A stretch of DNA of 64,000 bases from Actinomadura terrae (GTDB lineage: Bacteria > Actinomycetota > Actinomycetes > Streptosporangiales > Streptosporangiaceae): assembly GCF_022751215.1 (NCBI RefSeq), contig NZ_JAICDG010000003.1, positions 186,001 through 250,000 of the forward strand, in the 5' to 3' direction. The first letter of the stretch is position 1. The number at the start of each line of letters is the position of its first letter. Below the pieces are notes generated by a model. That model made no database searches, was not told the DNA's origin, and saw only the letters and a program-made list of their open reading frames with translations. Of the stretch, positions 32,768 to 41,482 are shown piece after piece. A program made the position numbers and the translations under genes.

Positions 32768-33997
32768 ATGAGCCCGCGCCGCGTCCAGGTGCCGTCCCTG
32801 CTCGGCGACCGGCCCCGCCCGCGGATCGTGCGCGAGAAGCGGCCCGAGCGGCGGTTCCTGTTCGCCGTCCCGCCGCTCACCGGGCACGTCGAGCCGACCG
32901 TGGCGGTGGCGGCCGAGCTGGTCCGGCGCGGCCACAAGGTCGCCTGGACGGGACACCGCACCACCCTCGAACCGCTCCTGCGCGCCGGCTCCAAGATCTT
33001 CACCTCGGTCGATCCCGGGTTCGGCGACCGGCTGCCCGCGCTCCGCGAGGCGCGGCTGAGGATGCGCGGCGCCGCCGCGTTCCGGTTCCTGTGGGAGGAG
33101 TTCGTCGTCCCGCTCGGGCACGCGATGACGCCGGGCGTCGGCACGGCCATCGACCGGTTCCGCGCCGACATCGTGGTCGCCGACCGGCTCGTGCTCGCCG
33201 CGCCCGTCGCGGCCCGGCTCCGCGAACTGCCCTGGGCGACGTCGGCCGCGACGTCCGCCGGGCTCGCCCGCCCGCTCGCGGGCCTGCCCCAGATCGAGGG
33301 GTGGGTGCGCGACCAGATCGGCGCGTTCCATCGCGCGCACGGGGTGGAGAGCCCGCCGGACCCGCGCTTCTCCGACCGGCTCGTGCTGGTCTTCTCGACC
33401 TCCGCGCTGGTCGGCGGCTCCTCGCCGTTCCCCGGCCACTTCGCCTTCGTCGGGCCCGCCCTCGGCCGTCCCGCGCCGACCGACTTCCCCTGGGAGTGGC
33501 TGGACGGGCGGCCCACCGTCCTGTTCTCCCTCGGCACGGGGCACGGGCCGTCCGGCGAGCGATTCAGCGAGGTCGCCGCGGACGCCGTCCGGGGGCTGGA
33601 CGTGCAGGCCGTCATCGCGGGGCCGGTGCGGCTCGCCGACGTGCCGGACAACGTCCTCGTCCGCGAGCACGTCCCGCAGCGCAAGCTCCTCGAACGGCTC
33701 TCGGTCGTCGTCTGCCACGGCGGGCACGACACCGTCTGCGAGTCCCTCGCGCACGGGCTGCCGCTGGTCATCGCGCCGATCCGCGACGACCAGCCGGTCA
33801 TCGCCCGGCAGGTCGCGGCGTCGGGGGCGGGCGTCCCGGTGCGCTTCGCCCGCGTCCGCGCGGACGAGCTGCGCGCCGCGCTGGAGACCGTGCTCGCCGA
33901 CGGGCCGCACCGGGCCGCCGCGCGCCGCGTCCGCGACTCGCTCGCCGCCGCCGGGGGCGCCGCCGAGGCCGCCGACCGCCTGGAGGATCTCGCGTGA
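32768..33997 (+). CDS. GT1-family (UGT/MGT-like) glycosyltransferase
   Basis: 409 residues of GT-B fold. The acceptor-domain catalytic His is in PLTGHVEPTVAVA, and the donor-binding signature is CHGGHDTVCESLAHGLP followed by PIRDDQ (from about residue 317), close to the canonical HGGxNSxxE...DQ motif. Such enzymes transfer an activated sugar to small lipophilic acceptors such as macrolides and glycolipids. Being fourth in the megasynthase operon, 30 bases after the ACP, it probably glycosylates the lipid or polyketide product. The catalytic residues are intact, unlike several in its partners. Confidence 0.9.
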   Translation: MSPRRVQVPSLLGDRPRPRIVREKRPERRFLFAVPPLTGHVEPTVAVAAELVRRGHKVAWTGHRTTLEPLLRAGSKIFTSVDPGFGDRLPALREARLRMRGAAAFRFLWEEFVVPLGHAMTPGVGTAIDRFRADIVVADRLVLAAPVAARLRELPWATSAATSAGLARPLAGLPQIEGWVRDQIGAFHRAHGVESPPDPRFSDRLVLVFSTSALVGGSSPFPGHFAFVGPALGRPAPTDFPWEWLDGRPTVLFSLGTGHGPSGERFSEVAADAVRGLDVQAVIAGPVRLADVPDNVLVREHVPQRKLLERLSVVVCHGGHDTVCESLAHGLPLVIAPIRDDQPVIARQVAASGAGVPVRFARVRADELRAALETVLADGPHRAAARRVRDSLAAAGGAAEAADRLEDLA

Positions 33998-34665
33998 GCT
34001 GGCTTCCCCTGCTGGTGGCGGCCCTGCTCCTCGCCGACGCCGCGCGGCTGCGCCGCCGCGTCGCCGGGCTGCGGGTGCTGCCCGCGCCGCCCCGCGCGCC
34101 GCTGCGCTGGGACGGCGCCGCCGGTGCCGGGGCGCTCGTCGTCGCCGCGGGCGCGGTGCTGCCCGCGCAGACCCGGCAGGCCGCCCTGGCGCACGGACGC
34201 GACCTGCGGCGCCTCGACCTGATCCCGGCGGACCTCCCGGTCGTGCGCGCCCTCGACCTCGCCCGCGCCCCGCACGACCCCGGGTTCGCGAGCGTCGTCG
34301 GGGGCGGGTCCGGCCCGTCCGACCGGGCCGTCGTCGCCTGCCACCTGACCCCGCGCGCGCCCGCGTGCCGTGGCCGCGCCGCGTCCCTGCGGGCGGCGGG
34401 CGTCTCCGTCGGACGGACGGTCGCCCGCTCGGTGTGCACGCTCTCGGCCGTGCTGGCGACGCTGCCTGCCGACTGGGGCGCGGTCGCCGTCATCGCCTAC
34501 TGCGCCGTCCCCTACGTCGTCTTCTGCGGGACGCCGCTGTCGCCCCGGGACCTGCACCGCATGGCGCTGCTGCGTCCCGTCCTGACCCCGTACACGTGGT
34601 GGCGGACGCTCGCCGAGGGCGTCGCGCTCGCCCACGTCCGCCATCCCCTCAGGGAGAAGGCGTGA
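33994..34665 (+). CDS. Hypothetical membrane-associated protein, last gene of the megasynthase operon
   Basis: 223 residues from GTG 33994, overlapping the glycosyltransferase stop (GTGA). An N-terminal hydrophobic segment (SWLPLLVAALLLADA) is followed by a basic stretch. Two further hydrophobic segments lie in the middle and near the C-terminus (AVLATL...WGAVAVIAYCAVPYVVF). No family recognised. Tight coupling to the glycosyltransferase suggests a role in sugar addition, membrane anchoring or export of the product. Confidence 0.65.
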   Translation: MSWLPLLVAALLLADAARLRRRVAGLRVLPAPPRAPLRWDGAAGAGALVVAAGAVLPAQTRQAALAHGRDLRRLDLIPADLPVVRALDLARAPHDPGFASVVGGGSGPSDRAVVACHLTPRAPACRGRAASLRAAGVSVGRTVARSVCTLSAVLATLPADWGAVAVIAYCAVPYVVFCGTPLSPRDLHRMALLRPVLTPYTWWRTLAEGVALAHVRHPLREKA

Positions 34666-34767
34666 TCGGCCAGGCGGCTATTTCGGACATACCAAAAATG
34701 GACGGCCGCCGCCTTCTGTCGGAAAACTCGCGCTGAGCCCTGCCCTTGATGCGGACGTCCGCGGGGT

Positions 34768-34803
34768 GGTTATAACCCCCGTCTCCACGGGGACCCGGAG
34801 ACG
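34768..34803. other. Palindrome and short hairpin downstream of the megasynthase operon
   Basis: GGTTATAACC (34768-34777) is a perfect 10-base palindrome in GC-rich DNA. It is followed by CGTCTCC (34780-34786) pairing with GGAGACG (34797-34803). The region lies 100 bases after the operon and 80 bases before the next gene. It could be an operator/promoter for the small membrane protein gene or part of a weak terminator. There is no T tract. Confidence 0.35.
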
Positions 34804-34880
34804 CGCGGCCGCCTCCCGCGTTTGTCCCGATATCAGGCGGCACCGCTCTGACCTCCGCCTATTTCGGTATTCTGCACGGC

Positions 34881-35234
34881 ATGTCAGGAACGAAGATCAA
34901 CCCAGCCTTCATCATCTTCGCGGCGGCGGGCTTCATCATCGTGGGCTTCGCGCTGTTCGGCAGCACCGTCGCCGGTGCCGGGATCGACGACCCCGACGAG
35001 AACAAGGCGGAGATCACCCTCCAGCTCTCGGCCATGCTCAACTACTGCGTCGCCGGGCTGGCGTTGATCGTCATCGGCGTCGGGTTCCAGATCGCGACCG
35101 GCGGCTCCAAGGCCCCGGCCGCGCTCCCCGGCCCCGCGCCCTACGGCCCGCCGCAGCCCTACCAGGCGCAGCAGCCCCAGCAGCAGGCCCCCGGGCAGCC
35201 CTGGGGACAGCAGCCTCCCGCTCCCCAGGGCTAG
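34881..35234 (+). CDS. Small two-TM protein with Pro/Gln-rich tail
   Basis: 117 residues from ATG 34881. Hydrophobic segments at about 8-32 and 50-72 are joined by an acidic loop (DDPDENKAE). The cytosolic tail (75-117) is Pro, Gln and Gly rich (PYQAQQPQQQAPGQPWG), as seen in many actinobacterial envelope proteins of unknown function. The stop overlaps by 3 bases the stop of the convergent DUF1361 gene. Confidence 0.7.
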   Translation: MSGTKINPAFIIFAAAGFIIVGFALFGSTVAGAGIDDPDENKAEITLQLSAMLNYCVAGLALIVIGVGFQIATGGSKAPAALPGPAPYGPPQPYQAQQPQQQAPGQPWGQQPPAPQG

Positions 35235-35905
35235 GACGACGTCGTCAGGACACCCTGAACCCGCCGCGCCCCCTCCAGGGCGGCGTCGCGGAACGCCACC
35301 GCGAGCGCCCGGGTCATGAAGTGCCCGAGCCATATCACCGCGAAGACCCCGAGGATCAACATCGGGGCCCGCTGCCACGTCAGGTGCAGGACGATCCGCT
35401 CCAGCGCCGCCTGCGGGGCGACGACGGGTTCCCAGCTGTTCAGCCGGGCCCACCGTCCGAGGAAGATCCCGATGGCGCAGAGCGCGTGCGCGGCCACCGT
35501 GACGCGCCACCGCCACGCCCCCAGCCCGATCCGCGTGAGATGGCGCAACGCCCCGCCGAGCGCCAGATAGTAGGCGAGGAAACCCGATCCGACGAGCACC
35601 GCGTAAACCGGCAGGACGGCCGTCACCACCGGCCCGTCCTGCGTCGAGAGCACGATGTCACTGCGCAGATGGACGAGGTCGGTGACCACATAGGGCGCGT
35701 TGGGCAGGAACAGCGCGAACAGCACCAGCCCCATCCACCAGAATGGCGACCGCGACAGGCTCCGCCCTCGAAAGAGCACCCAGCCGAGCCCCACCGGAAT
35801 CCATGCCAGCAGCAGATTCCATCCCATCCACCAGGCGTCCCGGCGGAGAACACCGTCCAGATTGGGCGCCACCTGCTCCACAAGGTTCATTTCCCCATAA
35901 TGCAT
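35231..35905 (-). CDS. DUF1361 multi-TM membrane protein
   Basis: 224 residues, six or seven hydrophobic segments. The DUF1361 signature is clear: WNLLLAWIPVGLG near the start, then LFLPNAPYVVTDLVHL in the loop after the third segment, where PNAPY..TDL is nearly invariant. Function unknown; always membrane-integral. The start is ATG 35905, and an internal ATG four codons later is possible. Confidence 0.8.
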   Translation of the reverse strand: MHYGEMNLVEQVAPNLDGVLRRDAWWMGWNLLLAWIPVGLGWVLFRGRSLSRSPFWWMGLVLFALFLPNAPYVVTDLVHLRSDIVLSTQDGPVVTAVLPVYAVLVGSGFLAYYLALGGALRHLTRIGLGAWRWRVTVAAHALCAIGIFLGRWARLNSWEPVVAPQAALERIVLHLTWQRAPMLILGVFAVIWLGHFMTRALAVAFRDAALEGARRVQGVLTTSS

Positions 35906-35950
35906 GACCGCCGCCGACGAATGTGAGAAAGGACGTCGCCGCGCGAGGGT

Positions 35951-37225
35951 TCAGGAAAGGCGGCGGCGGAGGCGGTGGGTGCGGCGGGCCAGGCGCACCG
36001 GCACCTCGCCCCGCTCGCTCGCCTCCTCCAGCGTCTGCTCCAGCGCCGACAGCAGGTCGGGGCCGAGGCCCGCGCGGACGGCGACGACGTCCGCCCGCGC
36101 GTCGGAGCGGGCGGTGAACAGCCGCGCGACCACCGCCGCCGCCGACGCGGCCGCCGCCGGGATCGCCACCAGCAGCGACCCCGCGCACGCGAACGCGGCG
36201 AACAGGAAGACCGGCACGAACCCGACCGGACGGTGCCAGCCGACGGCCCGCCGCCACATCGGGCGGACCGGCGACCACAGCGCGCGCAGCACCCACTGCG
36301 CCGCGCGGTTCGGCAGCGTGAGCTGGGCGTGCACGAACACCGGCAGGAGGCGCGGGCCGAGCGCGTGGCCCACTTCGTGGGCGAGGACGCCCGCGAGCTG
36401 CTCGGGCGACAGCGTCCGGGCGGCGTGCGAGGTCACCGTGATCACGCGGCCCGCCGGGGCGCAGGCGTTCAGCTCGCCGGAGTCGGTGACCAGCAGCCGG
36501 TAGGTGCGGGGGTGCAGGCCGAGCCGCTCCTGGACGTCCTGCCACGCCGCCCCGATCCCGGCCGCCTCGGAGTCGTCGACGGGGCGGTGGCCGTGCACGT
36601 GGCGCGCGGTGGACGGGGCCAGCGCGAGCAGCGTGACCACCACCCACCCGCCGACCAGCGCCACCGGGCCCCACACGGGCCACATCAGGTGCAGCGCGTA
36701 GGAGGCGGGCGCGACGGCCGCCGCCTCCACGCCCAGGATGACGGGAAGGCCGATCGACGCCCCGCGCTGCGGAGACGGCGCGGGACGCGGGGACGGCGCC
36801 GGACGCGGCGGCGCCTTGACCAGGTCGGGCGGCGAAGGCACGTCGTCCTCCGGGAGGCCGTTCGCCGACGTGTCGTTCGAGGCCGTGTCGTTCGCCGCGG
36901 TGTCGTTCGCCGACGTGTCGTCGTCCAGGGGAGGACGCGGGATCGGCGGCCTCGGGGGCGTGGGCGGGATGGCCGTGTCCCGAGGCGGGGAGTTCCGTGC
37001 CGGTTCCGGGGGAGCGGGACGGGCGGCCGGTGCCGGACGGGAGAACGCGTCAGAACGGGGCGGCGGGGCGGCCGCCTCCCGGGGAGGGGGTGTGGAGGCG
37101 GGACGGTGCATCCGGGCGGGCTTGCCCTCGTAGGGGCGAGATTGTTCTGTCCACGCGGTCCCGTCCCAGTAGCGTTCGCGTCCCATCCAGTGGGGATCGG
37201 GGTACCACCCGGGCTCGGCGCTCAC
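35951..37225 (-). CDS. M48-family zinc metalloprotease with N-terminal DUF2510 domain
   Basis: 424 residues from GTG 37225, 3 bases after the upstream gene's stop. Residues 1-33 form a DUF2510 domain (GWYPDPHWMGRERYWDGTAWT). A 100-residue Pro/Asp-rich linker contains five-residue repeats (NDTSA, NDTAA, NDTAS). Two TMs at about 160-205 are followed by the peptidase with HEVGH at about 283-287, then two more TMs and the distal ligand region ARSDARAD. In related enzymes this reads SRxxExxAD, so the third zinc ligand may be Asp here. It resembles HtpX/Ste24-type membrane proteases used in membrane protein quality control. Confidence 0.85.
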   Translation of the reverse strand: MSAEPGWYPDPHWMGRERYWDGTAWTEQSRPYEGKPARMHRPASTPPPREAAAPPPRSDAFSRPAPAARPAPPEPARNSPPRDTAIPPTPPRPPIPRPPLDDDTSANDTAANDTASNDTSANGLPEDDVPSPPDLVKAPPRPAPSPRPAPSPQRGASIGLPVILGVEAAAVAPASYALHLMWPVWGPVALVGGWVVVTLLALAPSTARHVHGHRPVDDSEAAGIGAAWQDVQERLGLHPRTYRLLVTDSGELNACAPAGRVITVTSHAARTLSPEQLAGVLAHEVGHALGPRLLPVFVHAQLTLPNRAAQWVLRALWSPVRPMWRRAVGWHRPVGFVPVFLFAAFACAGSLLVAIPAAAASAAAVVARLFTARSDARADVVAVRAGLGPDLLSALEQTLEEASERGEVPVRLARRTHRLRRRLS

Positions 37226-37228
37226 CGG

Positions 37229-37627
37229 TCAGAGCTTCGGGGTGAAGGGGCGGCGGTGCGCCGGGTCGTCGGGGTCGGCGATCGCGCGCATCGCGGTCTC
37301 GACGAGCGCGATGGCCTCCTGGAGCGCGACGAGGCGGGCGCCCTCGCGGCGGTAGGTGTCCATGACCGCGTCGATGCCGTGCGGCGGGACGAGCGCGCCG
37401 AGGTCGACGCGGGCCGTCCGGAAGCCCTCGCGGGCCGCCTCGACGGACGCCGCCACGTGGTGGCGGGCCATCCGGGCGAGCGTCAGGGGGTAGCGGCGCA
37501 GGACCCCGTAGCGCCGGTACTCGGGCGGCACGAGTTCGAGCAGCCAGGCCATGGCGGTGTCCTCGAAGCGGTCGGTGCCCGGGGGGTGCACCTGCGCGGG
37601 CCAGCCGGGCGGGACATGGGCGCTCAC
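37229..37627 (-). CDS. Conserved actinobacterial hypothetical protein
   Basis: 132 residues from GTG 37627. Soluble and helical, with a basic middle (EYRRYGVLRRYPLTLARMARHHV) and a conserved-looking amphipathic helix (ARLVALQEAIALVETAMRAI). It has no domain I can name, though I associate this type of protein with actinobacterial gene pairs next to membrane peptidases. It is coupled to the M48 protease gene (3-base gap), so a joint role is likely. Confidence 0.65.
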   Translation of the reverse strand: MSAHVPPGWPAQVHPPGTDRFEDTAMAWLLELVPPEYRRYGVLRRYPLTLARMARHHVAASVEAAREGFRTARVDLGALVPPHGIDAVMDTYRREGARLVALQEAIALVETAMRAIADPDDPAHRRPFTPKL

Positions 37628-37671
37628 TCGGTCAGGATAACCCGATGTTCGAACTTGTGTTCGAACGAGGG

Positions 37672-38025
37672 TCAGTCGGCCACACCGGGCTCGGTGCGGC
37701 GGATGCGGATCTTGCCGGAGTCCAGGTCGTCGCGGCGCGACTCCCCGGACCCCGCCTGCTCGTGGTCGTCCTGCCGCAGGATCCGCTCCCGCTGCTGCTC
37801 CTCCTGTTTGACCTTCTTGGAGCCCTCGAACGCGGAGGCGAGATCCTCGAACATGCCGCCGCCGAAACCGGCACCGGTCTCGCCGTCACCACGGATGGCG
37901 CCCATCAGGGACGACTTGCCCGTCCCCTCGCGGGGCCACTCGACGATCTCCTGCTCGGCCGGCTCGGACCTGTGGCCCATGGCACGGCCCTTGACGCGCT
38001 TGCGGCGGCGAAAGGGTGACTTCAC
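37672..38025 (-). CDS. DUF6191-family small charged protein
   Basis: 117 residues from GTG 38025. A basic N-terminus (MKSPFRRRKRVKGRAMGH) is followed by GFGGGMFEDLASAFEGSKK and a charged helix (VKQEEQQRERILRQDDHE), the layout of DUF6191 proteins. Probably cytoplasmic and partly disordered. Function unknown. The gene stands alone between the M48 pair and the PPOX gene, all in the same direction. Confidence 0.65.
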   Translation of the reverse strand: MKSPFRRRKRVKGRAMGHRSEPAEQEIVEWPREGTGKSSLMGAIRGDGETGAGFGGGMFEDLASAFEGSKKVKQEEQQRERILRQDDHEQAGSGESRRDDLDSGKIRIRRTEPGVAD

Positions 38026-38086
38026 ACACTCTCCAACGCGATGAGTCTCCAGATTGATCCCGGCGGGCGGACAGGCGTCCCTGACC

Positions 38087-38707
38087 TCAGGTCCCGAACG
38101 ACCACCGGGTGGGAGATCCGGTGAAGTCTCCCTGGCGCATCCCGAACGCCCGCTGCGGCCGTACCGCTACGGTCGCGTTCACCACGGGGTCCAGGAAGTC
38201 CACACGATAGCCGGTGGCGTACTTGGCGTTGACGAGGTCGATGAACCGCTGGAGCGCGCCCAGTTCGGTGACGACCTTCGCGGTGCCCTCGATGACCACG
38301 GGTTCCTCGGCCTCCTCCGTCGTCACGACGACGTTGGGGTTGGCCCTCAGATTCACCATCTTCCGGGACGGGACGCTGCTGCTGAACATCAGCTCCTCCC
38401 CGGACCAGGCACCCCACACGGGCATCGCGTGCGGCCGTCCGTCCGGCCGCACCGTGCACAGCCAGAAGTTGCGGGCGGCGCGGAGGCGCTCCACAGCCCA
38501 CGCCCACGGAAGCAGGCCGCTGCCCTCGTCCGCGCCCAGGATGCCGTAGCCGGGCATGTGCGGACGGTCCGCCGTGGGGTTCGCGGCGCGTTCCGGCGCC
38601 GCGAACGGCAGCGTGGGCCGCCGCGCGGACGCGGGGTCCGGGTGGGTGGGCACGGGTCGCGGTTCGGTGGTGGGCTCCGGTCGAGCTGCGGCACCGGAAG
38701 CCGACAT
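38087..38707 (-). CDS. Pyridoxamine 5'-phosphate oxidase-fold (FMN/F420-binding) protein
   Basis: 206 residues from ATG 38707, with GAGGGGAG 7 bases upstream. The first 50 residues are Pro/Ala-rich and disordered. The split-barrel domain starts near residue 65 with ARNFWLCTVRPDGRPHAMPVWGAW, the standard flavin-binding strand pair, and continues with MVNLRANPNVVVT and VVIEGTAKVV. This family includes F420-dependent reductases and heme or PLP-related oxidases. The presence of actinobacterial F420 chemistry makes an F420H2-dependent enzyme likely, but FMN is possible. Confidence 0.8.
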   Translation of the reverse strand: MSASGAAARPEPTTEPRPVPTHPDPASARRPTLPFAAPERAANPTADRPHMPGYGILGADEGSGLLPWAWAVERLRAARNFWLCTVRPDGRPHAMPVWGAWSGEELMFSSSVPSRKMVNLRANPNVVVTTEEAEEPVVIEGTAKVVTELGALQRFIDLVNAKYATGYRVDFLDPVVNATVAVRPQRAFGMRQGDFTGSPTRWSFGT

Positions 38708-38820
38708 GGCGTTCTCCCCTCGGTCGGGCTCTCCCGGGACATATCGTTTCAGACCCCCGGCGCCGGGCGGTAACGCTCGGTGGCTCCGCGGGAGCGGCTC
38801 GGCGCGGTAACCTGCGGGAC

Positions 38821-39642
38821 GTGCGCCTATCCCGCCTGATCGCCGTTCTGGACGAGCTGTATCCGCCCTCGTGGGCGGAGCCCTGGGACGCCGTCGGGCT
38901 CGTCTGCGGCGACCCCGACCAGGAGGTCGGCCGGGTGCTGTTCGCCGTCGACCCGGCCGCCGCCGTCCTGGACGAGGCGCTGGAGTGGCGCGCCGACCTG
39001 GTGGTCACGCACCATCCGCTGCTGCTGCGCGGGGTGCACTCGGTCGCCGCCACCACCCCCAAGGGACGGCTCGTCCACCAGATGATCAGGAACGGGGTGG
39101 CGCTGTACACCGCGCACACCAACGCCGACCGCGCCGACCCCGGGGTGTCGGACGCGCTGGCGCGCGCGGTCGGCCTGACCGGCGGGCTGCACCCGCTGGT
39201 CCCGGCCGACGACGACCCCCGCCGCGGCCTCGGCCGCGTCGGCGAGCTGGCCGAACCGGCCACGCTGAAGGAGTTCGCGTCGCGGGCGGCGGCCGGGCTG
39301 CCCGCCACGGCGTGGGGCGTCCGCGCCGCGGGCGACCCCGACCGCCCCGTCCGCACCGTGGCGGTGTGCGGCGGCGCGGGCGACTCGCTGCTGGACGCGG
39401 CGCGCGCGTCCGGAGCCGACGTCTACCTCACCGCCGACCTGCGGCACCATCCCGCCTCGGAGTTCACCGAGCAGGACGGCCCCGCGCTGGTGGACGCCGC
39501 GCACTGGGCGACCGAGTGGCCCTGGCTGGCCGACGCGGAGCGGCGGCTCACCGGGGCGTCGAAGGAAGCGGGCACGTTGGAGACCCGGGTGTCCACGCTC
39601 GTCACCGACGCGTGGCGCCTGCATTTCGAAGGAGCATTGTGA
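38821..39642 (+). CDS. Nif3-like dinuclear-metal protein (YbgI/NIF3 family)
   Basis: 273 residues from GTG 38821. Family signatures include EPWDAVGLVCGDP near the N-terminus, the metal site VVTHHPLLL, HTNADRADPG, and a late DAAHWATEW. The family forms a toroidal hexamer with a two-metal site and is often labelled GTP cyclohydrolase 1 type 2, though its real reaction is unclear. It is the first gene of a three-gene overlapping operon (with a zinc-ribbon coiled-coil protein and RNase H-CobC) conserved across actinobacteria, the counterpart of Rv2230c-Rv2228c in M. tuberculosis. Confidence 0.95.
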   Translation: MRLSRLIAVLDELYPPSWAEPWDAVGLVCGDPDQEVGRVLFAVDPAAAVLDEALEWRADLVVTHHPLLLRGVHSVAATTPKGRLVHQMIRNGVALYTAHTNADRADPGVSDALARAVGLTGGLHPLVPADDDPRRGLGRVGELAEPATLKEFASRAAAGLPATAWGVRAAGDPDRPVRTVAVCGGAGDSLLDAARASGADVYLTADLRHHPASEFTEQDGPALVDAAHWATEWPWLADAERRLTGASKEAGTLETRVSTLVTDAWRLHFEGAL

Positions 39643-40382
39643 AAGCCGCACCGCAAGCCCAGCTTCGCCTGATCGACTTGCAGGACCTCGACAGCTCGCT
39701 GGACCGGTTGGCGCACCGCCGCCGCACGCTGCCCGAGCTGGCGGAGATCGAGCGGCTGGAGGGCCGCCTGACCGAGCTGCGCGACGCGATCGTGGCGGCC
39801 GAGACCGAGGTCGGCGACCTGGAACGGGAGCAGCGCAAGGCCGAGCAGGACGTCGACCAGGTCCGCACCCGCGCCGACCGCGACCGCAAGCGGCTCGACT
39901 CCGGCCAGGTGACCTCCGCAAAGGACCTCAGCGGCCTCCAGGCGGAGATCGAGTCGCTCACCCGCCGCCAGTCCGACCTGGAGGAGGTCGTCCTGGAGAT
40001 CATGGAGCGGACCGAGGAGGCGCAGGGCCGGGTGGCGGCGCTGCGGACCGAGCAGGCCGCCGCGCAGGAGGAGCTGTCGGGCCTCGTCCAGGCCCGCGAC
40101 GCCGCCCAGCACGAGATCGACGACGAGGCCGGCACGACGAGCACCGCCCGCACCGCCGTCGCCAAGGACGTCCCCGAGGACCTCCTCGGCCTCTACGAGA
40201 AGCTGCGCGGCCAGTTCGGCGGCGTCGGCGCGGCCAAGCTGTTCCGGGGCGCCTGCCAGGGCTGCCACCTCGCGCTCAACACCGTCGACCTGAACCGGAT
40301 CCGCGCCGCCGCGGAGGACGAGGTCATCCGCTGCGAGGAGTGCCGCCGGATTCTCGTCCGCACCCCCGAGTCCGGGCTGTGA
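39639..40382 (+). CDS. Coiled-coil protein with C-terminal C4 zinc ribbon
   Basis: 247 residues from GTG 39639, overlapping the Nif3 stop (GTGA). Residues about 15-165 are a long antiparallel coiled coil rich in Glu, Arg and Leu heptads. The C-terminus has CQGCHLALN and CEECRRILV, a C4 zinc ribbon of the CT398/DUF164 type. Homologues (Rv2229c) are always paired with Nif3 and RNase H. The role is unknown; binding to nucleic acid or to a secretion/flagellar-type partner has been suggested in other phyla. Confidence 0.9.
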   Translation: MKAAPQAQLRLIDLQDLDSSLDRLAHRRRTLPELAEIERLEGRLTELRDAIVAAETEVGDLEREQRKAEQDVDQVRTRADRDRKRLDSGQVTSAKDLSGLQAEIESLTRRQSDLEEVVLEIMERTEEAQGRVAALRTEQAAAQEELSGLVQARDAAQHEIDDEAGTTSTARTAVAKDVPEDLLGLYEKLRGQFGGVGAAKLFRGACQGCHLALNTVDLNRIRAAAEDEVIRCEECRRILVRTPESGL

Positions 40383-41482
40383 CGGCGCGGCGGCTGGTCA
40401 TCGAGGCCGACGGCGGGTCCCGGGGCAACCCCGGGCCCGCCGGGTACGGGGCGCTCGTCCGGGACGCGGTCACCGGCGAGGTGCTCGCCGAGGTCGCCGA
40501 GTCGATCGGCCTCGCCACCAACAACGTCGCCGAGTACCGGGGCCTGATCGCGGGGCTCGCCGCCGCCGCGGGCATCGACCCGGCCGCCCGCGTCGAGGTC
40601 CGGATGGACTCCAAGCTCGTCGTCGAGCAGATGTCGGGCCGCTGGAAGATCAAGCACCCGGACATGATCCCGCTGGCGCTCCAGGCCCGCGAGCTGGCCG
40701 AGAGCCTCGGCCCGGTCACCTACGGCTGGATCCCGCGCGGCCGCAACGCGCACGCCGACCGGCTCGCGAACGAGGCCATGGACGCCGCCGCGCGCGGCGA
40801 GACCTGGACGCGCCGGACCGAGGAGGAGCCCCCGCCCGCGCCGCCCCCGGCCGCCGCGCCCCCCTCGACCGAACCGACGACCACGCTGCTGCTCCGGCAC
40901 GGCGAGACGCCGCTGTCGATCGAGAAGCGCTTCGCCGGGACCGTCGACACACCGCTCACCCCGGGCGGCCTCGCCCAGGCCCGCGCGGCCGGGCTCGCCC
41001 TCAAGGACCGGGACCTGGACGCGATCGTCACCTCCCCCCTCTCGCGCTGCCGCGACACCGCCGCCGAGGTCGCCGCCGCCACCGGCCTGGACGTCCGCGT
41101 CGAGGACGGCTTCCGCGAGACCGACTTCGGCGCCTGGGAGGGCCTCACCTTCGCCGAGGCGCGCGACCGCGACCCCGCCGCCCTCGACGCCTGGCTGGCC
41201 GACCCGGACGCCGCGCCGCCCGGCGGGGAGAGCTTCACGACCGTCTCCCGCCGCGTCCGCACCGCACTGGACAAGCTGAAGGTCCGCTACCGCCACCGGT
41301 CCGTCCTGGTGGTCTCGCACGTCACCCCCATCAAGCTCCTGGTGAAGGACGCCCTGGGCGCGCCCATGCCGTCCCTGTACCGGATGCACCTGGACGTGGC
41401 GTCCCTGTCGGCGGTCGACTGGTACGCCGACGGCCCCGCGACCCTCCGCCTGTTCAACGACACCCACCACCTGGAGCGCTAG
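40379..41482 (+). CDS. Bifunctional RNase HI / histidine phosphatase (CobC-like)
   Basis: 367 residues from GTG 40379, overlapping the previous stop. Residues 1-135 are an RNase HI domain with its acidic catalytic set: EADGGSRGNPGPAG, NVAEYRGL, RMDSKL and HADRLAN. A Pro-rich linker (about 140-165) leads to a histidine-phosphatase domain with the LLLRHGET nucleophile motif, RCRDTA and the later VVSHVTP. The same fusion exists in M. tuberculosis as Rv2228c, active on RNA/DNA hybrids and on alpha-ribazole phosphate of cobalamin synthesis. It is the last gene of the operon, and its stop overlaps that of the convergent hydrolase. Confidence 0.95.
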   Translation: MTARRLVIEADGGSRGNPGPAGYGALVRDAVTGEVLAEVAESIGLATNNVAEYRGLIAGLAAAAGIDPAARVEVRMDSKLVVEQMSGRWKIKHPDMIPLALQARELAESLGPVTYGWIPRGRNAHADRLANEAMDAAARGETWTRRTEEEPPPAPPPAAAPPSTEPTTTLLLRHGETPLSIEKRFAGTVDTPLTPGGLAQARAAGLALKDRDLDAIVTSPLSRCRDTAAEVAAATGLDVRVEDGFRETDFGAWEGLTFAEARDRDPAALDAWLADPDAAPPGGESFTTVSRRVRTALDKLKVRYRHRSVLVVSHVTPIKLLVKDALGAPMPSLYRMHLDVASLSAVDWYADGPATLRLFNDTHHLER

